This document shows, piece after piece, positions 1-8,073 of a stretch of 64,000 nt of DNA. The translations under genes and the position numbers were made by a program. Position 1 is the stretch's first letter. Each line of letters opens with the position of its first letter. The notes beneath the pieces were generated by a model. That model saw only the letters and a program-made list of their open reading frames with translations. It had not been told where the DNA came from and did no database searches. Origin of the DNA: UBA1181 sp045226255 (lineage in GTDB: Bacteria > Bacteroidota > Bacteroidia > Bacteroidales > Paludibacteraceae); assembly GCA_045226255.1 (NCBI GenBank), contig JBGVCG010000001.1, positions 1 through 64,000 on the forward strand, given 5' to 3'.

Positions 1-82
1 TTGTTTTTTTGTTTTTTTGTTTTTTTGTTTTTTTGTTTTTTTGTTTTTTTGTTTTTTTGTTTTTTTGTTTTTTTGTTTTTTT
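1..82. repeat. (G-T7)n octamer tandem repeat, at least 10 copies
   Basis: The octamer G followed by seven T is repeated without error, with G at 3, 11, 19, 27, 35, 43, 51, 59, 67 and 75. The two T at the window start show that the array continues upstream. Its last copy supplies the TTTG of the promoter at 72-102, so this is a promoter-associated simple repeat. Copy number cannot be known because the array is cut by the window edge, and homopolymer-rich arrays are prone to assembly error. Confidence 0.95.
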
Positions 83-102
83 ACTCAAGTCATCTATCTT
101 TG
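72..102 (+). promoter_or_regulatory. Bacteroidetes promoter in the repeat array
   Basis: TTTG at 72-75, 19 bp, then TATCTTTG at 95-102, which matches the Bacteroidetes -33/-7 consensus (TTTG, N19-21, TAnnTTTG). Transcription would begin near 108, about 20 nt before the ATG at 129. The -33 box lies inside the last repeat copies. Confidence 0.65.
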
Positions 103-128
103 AATAATTATCTATAAAAAATTACAAC

Positions 129-263
129 ATGAAACATACAATCGCAAGAAAAAGATGCAAGGCACTTCTTTTGCTAGGGTGTCTTATTTTCCCTTTCTCC
201 CATGTAATGTCACAGGATGATGATCCTGTTCGATTCAAAAAGGGCGATTTCAATTTTGAATAA
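129..263 (+). CDS. small exported peptide, 44 aa
   Basis: ATG at 129 opens a 44-codon frame. Basic N-terminal residues (K2, R7, K8, R9, K11) are followed by a hydrophobic core LLLLGCLIFPF and a possible cleavage site before QDDDP, leaving a mature peptide of about 16 acidic/basic residues ending in FNFE. It lies directly behind a good promoter. I do not recognise the family. It could be a genuine small secreted peptide, or the surviving signal-peptide end of a larger exported protein whose body was lost. The strong promoter and clean stop favour expression; function is unknown. Confidence 0.5.
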   Translation: MKHTIARKRCKALLLLGCLIFPFSHVMSQDDDPVRFKKGDFNFE

Positions 264-584
264 AGAAAGACTTTCCACATCCCCATTTGCCCTTTAGCAT
301 GACAGCATATCGAGGATCTGGATTATCCATGTATGTAAATAAATATTATGATATGTTTTCGTTCATATTATTGATTATTTTCATTTGGCACTATATCTAT
401 TCTAAACCTGAAATAGCAGAGAACTTTTCACATTTCATTCCTAATAATACACGCATTTCCTTATTACTATCATTGGGGCATTCTTATTCTCTTGAATCAT
501 AAAAATCAAATTTACTCTTTGTTGGGTAATTACAATTCATATTAAGCGACAAACAATCGTGGGACAATAAATTAAAGTCTGTAA
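264..584. other. intergenic, AT-rich, one doubtful ORF
   Basis: This stretch holds no convincing gene. A frame from ATG 299 to 502 (plus strand) would encode about 67 residues with one hydrophobic segment (FSFILLIIFIWHYIY) but has no recognisable family or promoter. No clear terminator for either neighbour was found. Confidence 0.4.
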
Positions 585-3500
585 TCATAATCCATTTTTG
601 TTTAAGAGGGCTTTTCGCTTCTTTAAATGAATATCTTTTTGAATTGCACCAATATCAACCTTATTATCTAGTTGCTTTTTTAAAAGCTGTATTTTTGAAG
701 ATATGGTTTGTTGCAAAGAGTGATTGTTGCCAGATTTAAAGGCTAAATAATAATTCAGTTTAAATAGAGACATGTATTTTAGAACTGGTAATTTCAAATT
801 CTTCATTATGTCATCAATCATTGTAATATTGGATTTGAGATCAATATCTAACAACAAGAAATAGAGTAGGTATAGTTTGTACTGATTCCCCTCTATATTA
901 TTTTCTGTTTCTTTTATTTCGTTCTTTATCATTCTTTCCATTGTATAATGCCCGATGCTATCGCTTAAAGCTACTTGGGCAATCATTGGACTGAAATTAG
1001 AAATATAGCGTAACAAGTCTAATTCTGGGAATGAATCTAGAGTGTTATATTCGTCATTTTTTAGTTCTTGATCAGTTATGTTCGTATATTCTTCAACCAT
1101 TTGGAAACTTAAATTGCAATATGAATCAATAATGAAACGGAAAATGTTTCTTGTCAATTCTTTCTGCCCCATAATCCCATCCATATTGCGGAAGACCCTT
1201 GCAAGAATTGAAAGATATCTTTCTAACGTATCAACATCATTATTTTTAGCATCATATGTGTTAACCAAATGAACGTCAGAGTTTATTTTTAGTTCATCTG
1301 TCATATCCTCAAGTTCTGCTTTTTCTAAAGAAGACAAAGTTCTTTGAACAGACAATTGACGACATTTTTCTTCCATTATTTGCGGAGCCCCAATATTTTT
1401 CAATAATTCGTTATCTTTATTTGAAGAATACTTATTAAATATCGGACAAAGTCTATTTAGTGTTTTATCATTGATTTCCTTTAAAAACTCCAAATCATCC
1501 CTTCTAAATCCGCTATAGATTTCTAACTGATTTTTGAATCCCAAGTATAAATCTTCGTTATCAAGGACATCTCTAATAAACTGTCGATTATTAGTCATGT
1601 TAAGTGCTAAAAAGTACTCAAAGAAACCATTTAATCTAAATACATACCTGTTATCATAAGTCGCCTTTAGAATACCACAAGACAGGAAAAACTTGAAAAT
1701 TTCTATGCTAGAAACAGCAATTCTTTCATTCTGTGATAAAAGTGATTCAATATGACCTTTTATTTCATCTGCAGTGGCACTATATATTGTCTTTGAATGT
1801 TCATAAAATAAGTATGCAGCAACTGAGGCACATATTGTTTTTAGTTGGTCAAAACTAGCCTTATTCCCTTGATATAGGAGTTTTTTCTTTCCAAATATCT
1901 CATCTACACAGATATCCAGAATAGAAAAAAGATTTTTAGAGTATGTGTCAGATGATTTATGATGAATCATCAACAAAAGGGAAATTGTCCAATAATTCAG
2001 TGGCAACTCCATTTGTTTGCAAAGTTGAATGATTTTCTCTTCAACTTTTTCTTTGTCTTCATGATTTGATAATCGCTTCTCAGCGTAGCAAACAATTTCT
2101 TGTCTACGCAGATCGTGAAAATAGAGCTTCTTAAAGTCAATTGTTCCTAAATACAAAATATCATCATCAATAGATTTTGTTAAATTGTATTCAGATGTAA
2201 AGACAAAGCGAATGTTGGAATTGTCCAATAAGAACTGATTTAAATAATTAGATAATGCTGTCCTTGCTTTAAAGTTGTCAATGAGCAATATAACAGTTCC
2301 ATCACTTATAAGTTTATTTGTGTCTTCGCGATTTAAGCCATAATAATTCCTTATATGTTGCACTAAATCAAACTTGTCATCCACTTTCGCTTCGTATTCT
2401 TTCGCATCTATCAAGAAAGGTACAAGCCCTCTTTTGGAATAATTTTGCAAATACTCCAATTGCAATCTCTTGAGTAATGATGTCTTTCCGCATTTATCTT
2501 TACCATAAATAATAAAACTATCATCTGTTTCAATCAATTGCGTATAACTATATAGTGTTGAAGGCGTGTCCGTGAACTCATTGTCATATGAAGTTTTAAG
2601 CCTGGGCGGATTATACAATGACAGAAAATCTTGTTTTTCAGAATCTTCATTGATTAATAATAACGAGTTTGCACCATCTATTTCTGAAGGATACTTATCA
2701 TGTATCTTTTTCCTAAGCTTAATCAATCTTTCCTTGTCCGTATCACATGGTATGCGGTGAACAATTGGACTGCTCTCCACAGCCATTTTATTTTCTGGAA
2801 TATAAATTATTTCTTGGGTAGTTATCTGAGTGTCATCTATATCGTCCATGGTAATAATGGAACAGCCAAGATTACTTTCGCTCGTTAATGATGCTCTAGA
2901 CATATGTTCAAAGATGCCATTTGAACCAGTATGCCTCGACATCGAGTTAATTTTGTGAACATGCCCATAAAACAACATATCATAGTTGTTGTAGACGCAG
3001 TTCTCAATTTCATATCTATTGTCATCCTTAAGGAAATATAATGGATGATGCAGCAATAATATTTTTTTCGACAGATCTTTGCGAAGTGTCATGGAAATTT
3101 CCTCCATGACGACAGATGGTATCATTAGTTTTCCTAAATCTTCATGATTTGACTTGTTTATATTACTAAGCCATGATGAATTCAAACAAACAAATCCAAT
3201 TGTTTCTTCTCCAATCACTCTATAATGAATTGAATAAAGATCTTTGAATATATTGGTAGAACTATCATCCTTGTAAAATCCTTTAATAAAATCTCGGTAA
3301 TTCTCCAAAGGCTTCACACTATCAAGAAAAGTATCTGGCTTTTCTTTGTAAAAGATATCAAGATCTTTGTTTGATTTAATATGGTTGTCAAAGTAATCAT
3401 ATAGTGCTGAATGAATCTTGCCTCTATCAATATCATGATTTCCTGGACATATTATGATATACTCTTTATTTATGCCAAATTCTCTTGCAAAGCGATTCAA

Positions 3501-3686
3501 TAAAACATCGCATGCTTTTTCAAAATTCTCTTTGCATGTGCCGTTAAAAACTAAGTCTCCAGTGAATAGGATAAAATCAAACTTATGATTCGACTCTTTA
3601 ATCTTATTTATTATTGAATCTATCATGTCTTTCATCAGTTTGTTATCTGATGAATAGTGAAAATCTGTAATATGTAAAACCTTCAT
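585..3686 (-). CDS. metallophosphoesterase-STAND/NACHT-like NTPase fusion
   Basis: A 1033-residue protein with two recognisable parts. Residues 1-290 are a calcineurin-like phosphoesterase with all metal-binding motifs visible: D8/H10 (TDFH), GD at 43-44, GNHD at 82-85, HH at 213-214 and GHVH at 241-244. From about 370 there is a P-loop NTPase: Walker A GKDKCGKT (395-402), a hydrophobic strand ending in D470 (VILLIDN) as Walker B, and a sensor-like strand near 492-500 (IRFVFTSEY). The last 500 residues are helical with no motif I recognise, as in the sensor halves of STAND proteins. No signal peptide, so cytoplasmic. Effector-plus-STAND architecture suggests an abortive-infection or conflict protein; this is inference. 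Gene is very AT-rich compared with the core genes. It follows the RloB gene by 120 bp with no consensus -7 box in the gap, so co-transcription is possible. Confidence 0.75.
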   Translation of the reverse strand: MKVLHITDFHYSSDNKLMKDMIDSIINKIKESNHKFDFILFTGDLVFNGTCKENFEKACDVLLNRFAREFGINKEYIIICPGNHDIDRGKIHSALYDYFDNHIKSNKDLDIFYKEKPDTFLDSVKPLENYRDFIKGFYKDDSSTNIFKDLYSIHYRVIGEETIGFVCLNSSWLSNINKSNHEDLGKLMIPSVVMEEISMTLRKDLSKKILLLHHPLYFLKDDNRYEIENCVYNNYDMLFYGHVHKINSMSRHTGSNGIFEHMSRASLTSESNLGCSIITMDDIDDTQITTQEIIYIPENKMAVESSPIVHRIPCDTDKERLIKLRKKIHDKYPSEIDGANSLLLINEDSEKQDFLSLYNPPRLKTSYDNEFTDTPSTLYSYTQLIETDDSFIIYGKDKCGKTSLLKRLQLEYLQNYSKRGLVPFLIDAKEYEAKVDDKFDLVQHIRNYYGLNREDTNKLISDGTVILLIDNFKARTALSNYLNQFLLDNSNIRFVFTSEYNLTKSIDDDILYLGTIDFKKLYFHDLRRQEIVCYAEKRLSNHEDKEKVEEKIIQLCKQMELPLNYWTISLLLMIHHKSSDTYSKNLFSILDICVDEIFGKKKLLYQGNKASFDQLKTICASVAAYLFYEHSKTIYSATADEIKGHIESLLSQNERIAVSSIEIFKFFLSCGILKATYDNRYVFRLNGFFEYFLALNMTNNRQFIRDVLDNEDLYLGFKNQLEIYSGFRRDDLEFLKEINDKTLNRLCPIFNKYSSNKDNELLKNIGAPQIMEEKCRQLSVQRTLSSLEKAELEDMTDELKINSDVHLVNTYDAKNNDVDTLERYLSILARVFRNMDGIMGQKELTRNIFRFIIDSYCNLSFQMVEEYTNITDQELKNDEYNTLDSFPELDLLRYISNFSPMIAQVALSDSIGHYTMERMIKNEIKETENNIEGNQYKLYLLYFLLLDIDLKSNITMIDDIMKNLKLPVLKYMSLFKLNYYLAFKSGNNHSLQQTISSKIQLLKKQLDNKVDIGAIQKDIHLKKRKALLNKNGL

Positions 3687-3806
3687 ATAAACTATTAATT
3701 TTGATGCATTTTTTATTTATACAAGACTTTTTTAATAATCACATAAAATGGATGTTTAACACATAAAATATTATAGTCTTATTCTATATTTATTAAAATT
3801 GTGTAA

Positions 3807-4421
3807 CTAAAGATTTTGCGAATCCTCCAACATCTTCATTAGTTGCCCTAATTCAGAGAAAGTGTATTCTCTGCCACTCATCTGTTTATCTTCCAACGAA
3901 TGATTGGCATTGGCTGTAGCAGCATTGAGGCTACCTCCATTACGTTCAAAGTAACTATGGAGTCCCTTACTCTTTATGAAGTAATCTATCGTTTTCCGAT
4001 ATTCCACACACTGGTTCAAATCTTTTAACAGTAATTCTTGATCCTCGTATGGACGTGATGTATAGCGGAAATAGTATAGGAAGAATAGTTCTGTGCAGCG
4101 GTGTGTCTCGAAGAACTCGACCTCGCAGTAGATACCTTTCTTGGGTTGGTTGATGGGCTTGGCATACTTGGCCTTTAGCTTCTGATATTGTGAACGCTCC
4201 GGCTCTTTGTCCTTCGTGTCCATGTCGATGATGCAGAATATGTGGCTGTAGCCCATGGCAATGCCTTCTTCTATCTTCGCTTCAAGTTCCTTGAGGTTTG
4301 TATGCTTGGGGTAGTCTGGCTTGATAGTCAGGCGCTTGAATACATCGCACAAGGATTTGAAGTAAAAGAACTCTGTAGGTCCTTCACCCAAGATGAGTGC
4401 TGTTTGACGTTGCTTTCCCAT
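3807..4421 (-). CDS. RloB-family TOPRIM protein
   Basis: 204 residues. The N-terminus LILGEGPTE (E13, with E17) followed by IIDMD (D66, D68) is the TOPRIM acidic pattern seen in RloB/AbiLii and OLD-type nucleases, so a nuclease or RNase role is likely. The ATG is 1 nt after the stop of the upstream AAA ATPase, implying translational coupling and a two-component ATPase-TOPRIM system like AbiLi/AbiLii, RloA/RloB or the AriA/AriB pair of PARIS. In those systems the ATPase senses phage factors and the TOPRIM subunit is the toxic effector; for this locus that is inferred from architecture only. Confidence 0.8.
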   Translation of the reverse strand: MGKQRQTALILGEGPTEFFYFKSLCDVFKRLTIKPDYPKHTNLKELEAKIEEGIAMGYSHIFCIIDMDTKDKEPERSQYQKLKAKYAKPINQPKKGIYCEVEFFETHRCTELFFLYYFRYTSRPYEDQELLLKDLNQCVEYRKTIDYFIKSKGLHSYFERNGGSLNAATANANHSLEDKQMSGREYTFSELGQLMKMLEDSQNL

Positions 4422-4422
4422 A

Positions 4423-5700
4423 TCAATCCTCCAGATTTATAAAGATACTACCCAGTTCTGGTTTTGCACCTAATCGGCCAATGCGATAAGAGTTATACAG
4501 AGACAGATTCTTGTGCAATCCAAATGAATCACCACGAGCATACTCGGATGACGCTGTTTCTTTGTTCTTCTCCACAAACCATACGACACCTCTGTTCTCA
4601 TTGATTAAATCCTGAGATAGAAGTGTTGTTTCCTGGCTCGTGATAATCAACTGAGATTTCTCTGAGTTGAAGATGAACACATTAAGATAGTAGTACAGCA
4701 AATCATTATGCAAATCCTCTCCTAATTCATCAAGATAATACACGTGAGAACTTGTTATCATATCGTATAATGCATCCAATATGCGTATGTATTTTATCGT
4801 ACCTTTCGACTGCCATTTGAGAGGTATCTCAAAATCGCCTTCCGCAGAATGATTAACAAAGGCTATAGATTCTGTCGTAGGCTTAAGAAGGTCTTCTTTC
4901 ACCTTTTCAGGAAAATCTTGCTTTATAATGCGCTCACGAAGTTCATCTGGCAAAAAACGGTCTTCTATGATTGGCCTAAACTCCATAATGTTCAAATCAG
5001 CTTTTTGCAACATGAGATTAAAGAACTTACGTTTTGTCGAATCACTATACGCCTCTTTAAGAATTTCAACGATACGTTTCTCTCCATCACCATCCACGTC
5101 ATGATAATTCTTCATAATCCAACTGTATAGCTGATTGAATGGAGCAATATCCTCTTTCAGTGCAACCTTTCCACAAACAGACAAGACACTATGGTTATTC
5201 CATGTATTTTCTCGAATACTTTCTGCGGTCTTATCTTGCAGTTTTAGACTCTGCCCAAACTTAATATTTGCCTGTACGTTTTCACCGACGAATGAGCGTT
5301 CGTAGAATGAAGCTTTTGATTTTTTAGGATAATAGTATAAAACTTCATTTAAAATATATTTCTCGTTAAATGTCACACCATAATCATACCTAATACCATC
5401 AGCATAGAATGACACATACATTTCTGTGGGCTGATCTTTTGTAAGAGCAAATGGTATTCTATTGATTTCTGAGGTCACTTTTGATTTCGGATGAACCAAT
5501 ATACTAAAGATTTTATTCAAAGCTATTAGCATATTAGACTTACCAGAAGCATTTGGACCATACAGGATGCCTAATTTATACAAGAACACACCATCGGCAA
5601 CTTCTGTAACAAGTTCAGATGAAGGACCCTTAGCTAAGAAACTCAACTCTTGCTTGTCGCGAATGGAAAGGTAATTTTTTACCCAAAAATCTCGTATCAT
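4423..5700 (-). CDS. AAA (AAA_15/RloA-type) ATPase
   Basis: 425 residues from ATG 5700, preferred over an in-frame TTG two codons upstream. Begins IRDFWVKNYLSIRD, typical of the OLD/RecF-like N-terminal strand, then Walker A GPNASGKS near residues 48-55, and late in the protein a Walker B strand YYLDELG followed by LIITSQETTLL, the H-loop-like region. This is the SMC-like ABC ATPase fold of AAA_15/AAA_21 proteins. It is paired with the RloB-type gene 1 nt downstream. Expected role is the sensor ATPase of a phage-defence pair. A -7-like box and a palindrome lie just upstream. Confidence 0.8.
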   Translation of the reverse strand: MIRDFWVKNYLSIRDKQELSFLAKGPSSELVTEVADGVFLYKLGILYGPNASGKSNMLIALNKIFSILVHPKSKVTSEINRIPFALTKDQPTEMYVSFYADGIRYDYGVTFNEKYILNEVLYYYPKKSKASFYERSFVGENVQANIKFGQSLKLQDKTAESIRENTWNNHSVLSVCGKVALKEDIAPFNQLYSWIMKNYHDVDGDGEKRIVEILKEAYSDSTKRKFFNLMLQKADLNIMEFRPIIEDRFLPDELRERIIKQDFPEKVKEDLLKPTTESIAFVNHSAEGDFEIPLKWQSKGTIKYIRILDALYDMITSSHVYYLDELGEDLHNDLLYYYLNVFIFNSEKSQLIITSQETTLLSQDLINENRGVVWFVEKNKETASSEYARGDSFGLHKNLSLYNSYRIGRLGAKPELGSIFINLED

Positions 5701-5732
5701 ACCCAAAATATTTTATTTATTTTCGTAATTTT

Positions 5733-5778
5733 GCTACAAAAATACGAATAATATTTGATACACATGCTACATTGTAGC
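5733..5778 (-). promoter_or_regulatory. possible -7 box with overlapping palindromic operator
   Basis: On the minus strand TATTTTTG (plus 5737-5744) fits TAnnTTTG about 37 nt before the ATPase ATG. A perfect 13-bp palindrome GCTACATTGTAGC (5766-5778) covers the position where the -33 box should be, and a third half-site GCTACA occurs at 5733-5738 next to the -7 box. The arrangement resembles a repressor operator. No -33 TTTG was found at the normal distance. Confidence 0.35.
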
Positions 5779-5867
5779 TAATTTTTGTAATTATCATACG
5801 ATTTTATATGTATTTAACTCTATAATGTGTGTAAAGATGGCAGATTTGTACGATTTACTGTCCAAAG

Positions 5868-6104
5868 TTATTGCCCGATAATCCATTCTTCTTGTGCATC
5901 AGCAAAGGGACTGCATTGGATTGTAGTTCGTAATTCCAATCTCTTGACGTCATCACACGCGCGTTGTAATAATATGGTATTATCATAGCCTCCGAACTTG
6001 CACATCAAGACCCGTATCTCCTCAATGTACAACTGCGACAGCTGTCGCAGTTTTGGATTGCTATCGAAGAAACAATCCACATAAGCCAACAAAAAACTGC
6101 ACAT
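5868..6104 (-). CDS. small hypothetical protein, 78 aa
   Basis: ATG at 6104, stop at 5868, 78 residues, mostly helical by composition, several Cys (C2, C11, C35, C50, C64), no signal peptide and no motif I recognise. It lies between the ATPase gene and the truncated LRR gene on the same strand as the defence block, but no promoter is apparent. It may be a real small gene or a fragment of a larger one disrupted at this junction. Confidence 0.35.
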   Translation of the reverse strand: MCSFLLAYVDCFFDSNPKLRQLSQLYIEEIRVLMCKFGGYDNTILLQRACDDVKRLELRTTIQCSPFADAQEEWIIGQ

Positions 6105-6137
6105 TTTTATGTTTTTTGTGGTTTTGAAAAGTTAAAA

Positions 6138-7043
6138 GTGTTAAATCTTCATCTTTTTCACCATTTACAGAATCTCCATCATTACTTTTCTACCGTTTTA
6201 ATCAAAACAAACCGACATACAATAAGTTACGAATACGCATATTGTCCTAGCCTTTCATCCATCACTCTTCCTAATTCGATTGAACGGATCAAGCCATACG
6301 CATTCCTTGAGTGTACTGGTTTAAAATCAATCGTTATTCCTAATTCAGTCACATCAATTGGTGACTTCGCATTTGAAGGCTGTGAGAGTCTAACTTCTGT
6401 CACAATTCCTAGTTCTATCACTTCTATGGGATGTGGGGTGTTCTACCGCTGTGAGAATTTGATGATGAATACAACCTATGGGAGGCCTAGGAATATGAGA
6501 AGTGCGCCGGCACAGTCTGGTGCTATTTATTGTCAGGCAGAAGAGAAACCGTCCGGATGGGATGACGGATGGGCTTCTTCTCAGTCTATGATTGTGTGGG
6601 GAGCCCCGATGGTTACGATTGAGGCTGAGCCAGACAATGAAGAGTATGGAAGCGTCATCTATGCCGGCACTTATTTGGAGGTTGGCGAGGCTCTTCTTAT
6701 AGCGCACTCGAAAGCGGGTTATAAATTCATCAAATGGGAGGATGGATGCACAGACAGTGTGCGCGCTGTAATTGCATCTGAGGCAAAGAAATACAAGGCA
6801 TTATTCTCTCATCTTGCCTCTGATATACCAACCGTCAAGTCTGACTTTGATGACAGATTGATTTATGGCACGGAAGGGGCTATTGTTGTGGGAAACGCCA
6901 CAGAGGATGTATATGTGTTCAATGTCGCGGGGCAGCTCATTATTCGTCAGCCAGCCACTATGACACGCACAGAAATAGTTGTTCCCCAAGGTGTTTACGT
7001 CATAAAAACAGGAGCACGTTCGAAGTCGGTTATTGTAGACTAA
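6138..7043 (+). pseudogene. 5'-truncated LRR protein with T9SS tail
   Basis: The open frame of about 301 codons begins with only a GTG and no signal peptide; the first in-frame ATG is near codon 96, inside the LRR part. It contains about three BspA-type (LRR_5) repeats with the SIxIPNSVTSIGxFAFEGC pattern, then a repeat-like domain resembling the divergent InlB B-repeat (GYKFIKWEDGCTDSV), then a T9SS type A sorting domain (VYVFNVAGQLII...GVYVIKTGARSKSVIV). Such proteins need a signal peptide to reach the T9SS, so the gene has probably lost its 5' end, perhaps when the neighbouring accessory block arrived. A functional upstream start outside consensus codons cannot be excluded. Confidence 0.65.
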
Positions 7044-7110
7044 TCGGTAGGCGCTTTTACAACATCCCTTTTTAGGGACAGAAGAAATGTTGCCCTTAAA
7101 TGAATAGGGG

Positions 7111-7166
7111 CAATTGAGTCAGTCGATGGATACCAGGACTAGTCCCCGCATCCATCGACTGAATTG
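7111..7166. repeat. long inverted repeat after LRR remnant
   Basis: TCAGTCGATGGAT (7119-7131) and ATCCATCGACTGA (7150-7162) are perfect 13-bp inverted arms with an 18-nt spacer. CAATT (7111-7115) and AATTG (7162-7166) extend the symmetry outward with a small bulge. No T-run follows, so it is not a canonical terminator. Could be a protein-binding site or recombination scar. Confidence 0.7.
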
Positions 7167-7190
7167 GTAAATAGCAGGAAGCAATACCTG

Positions 7191-7218
7191 AAAAACAAAA
7201 AAGGAGACCGAAGTCTCC
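7191..7218 (-). terminator. rho-independent terminator of the DUF6048 operon
   Basis: Read on the minus strand: GGAGAC, loop TTCG, GTCTCC (7218-7203), then a T6-G-T tract (7202-7191). It lies 73 bp after the last gene of the six-gene operon. Confidence 0.85.
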
Positions 7219-7290
7219 AATAGATCTAATATAAGCGACACACTCCCTAGAAGGTGCCATTTGAATAGTTTTTCCTGGCTCTACGTTGAT

Positions 7291-8073
7291 TCAATACGAC
7301 TCCTCGTCCGCCACAGACCCCCTATAGAAAGAGAAGTAGTAGCTTAGCACGTAACGGAAGCCCCATCTGCCATTCTTCTCGCTACCAAAACCCGGAGCGT
7401 AGGATTGGTGGATCCGATAAGAGGTCTCTTCCTTGACCTCCGTATGAAGCAACATCTTGAACATCACCTCCGCACCTAGGCAGAAATGGCCAGCGATCGG
7501 AGCTTTCATGCCTAGGAAGACCTCGCCCCAACGAGCCTTGTTCTTCCCTTGATATGAGAAGGTGTTATCCGTCTGGCCATCCGTTCCCCAGAAGCCATTG
7601 TCTATCGGATATCCACTAACCTCCGCACTGAAATTCGGAGAGCAACCGAAGTTCAATCCAACATATGAAATAGGGTTCAATTTCCTGTAGTAATCTTTTT
7701 TCCACACATTAACGGAGAGGCCCACCTTGAAATAGAGGCCATCCACCTTATAACACGCATTCTCCGCCGGTATAGGATAATCGTACTTGCCACTGGCATC
7801 ATGGCTTTGATAACCGAGCACAAAAGAGGGATAGAGCCGATGGAAGAGGTCCACCTCCAAACTAGCATCCAAACCATTCCGTGATTTGTCGAAAATATGG
7901 AGAATAGGGTCCATGACATCTACATCCACATAGCAACCGTACAAGACCGTCTGCGGCTTCGCGGAGGCCTTCTTGGACTTTTCGGAACTCTCCTCCGAGT
8001 AGGCGGAAAGGGAGAAAAGCAACAATACGCAAGCACTAATAATTCTCCAAATATATCTTGACGTTCTTCGCAT
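7291..8073 (-). CDS. DUF6048-family exported protein
   Basis: 260 residues with signal peptide (WRIISACVLLLFSLSAYS), followed by alternating aromatic strands and a terminal aromatic stretch (YVLSYYFSFYRG) typical of a small outer-membrane beta-barrel. From memory this matches DUF6048, which in Bacteroidales sits next to a DUF6452 lipoprotein as it does here. The 5' end overlaps the lipoprotein gene by 38 bp, indicating tight coupling. It is the last gene of the operon, with a terminator at 7191-7218. The biochemical role is unknown. Confidence 0.7.
   Translation of the reverse strand: MRRTSRYIWRIISACVLLLFSLSAYSEESSEKSKKASAKPQTVLYGCYVDVDVMDPILHIFDKSRNGLDASLEVDLFHRLYPSFVLGYQSHDASGKYDYPIPAENACYKVDGLYFKVGLSVNVWKKDYYRKLNPISYVGLNFGCSPNFSAEVSGYPIDNGFWGTDGQTDNTFSYQGKNKARWGEVFLGMKAPIAGHFCLGAEVMFKMLLHTEVKEETSYRIHQSYAPGFGSEKNGRWGFRYVLSYYFSFYRGSVADEESY

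Noticed and set aside
1..82. CRISPR-like array
   Set aside because: Units are 8 bp with no spacers; a simple tandem repeat.
287..502. 71-codon plus-strand frame with one hydrophobic segment
   Set aside because: Starts with TTG, no promoter at a useful distance, no recognised family, AT-rich DNA where such frames arise by chance.
1..6104. Prophage or integrative element
   Set aside because: No integrase, transposase, structural phage gene or attachment-site duplication is visible; tRNA-Thr at 11445 has no neighbouring integrase.
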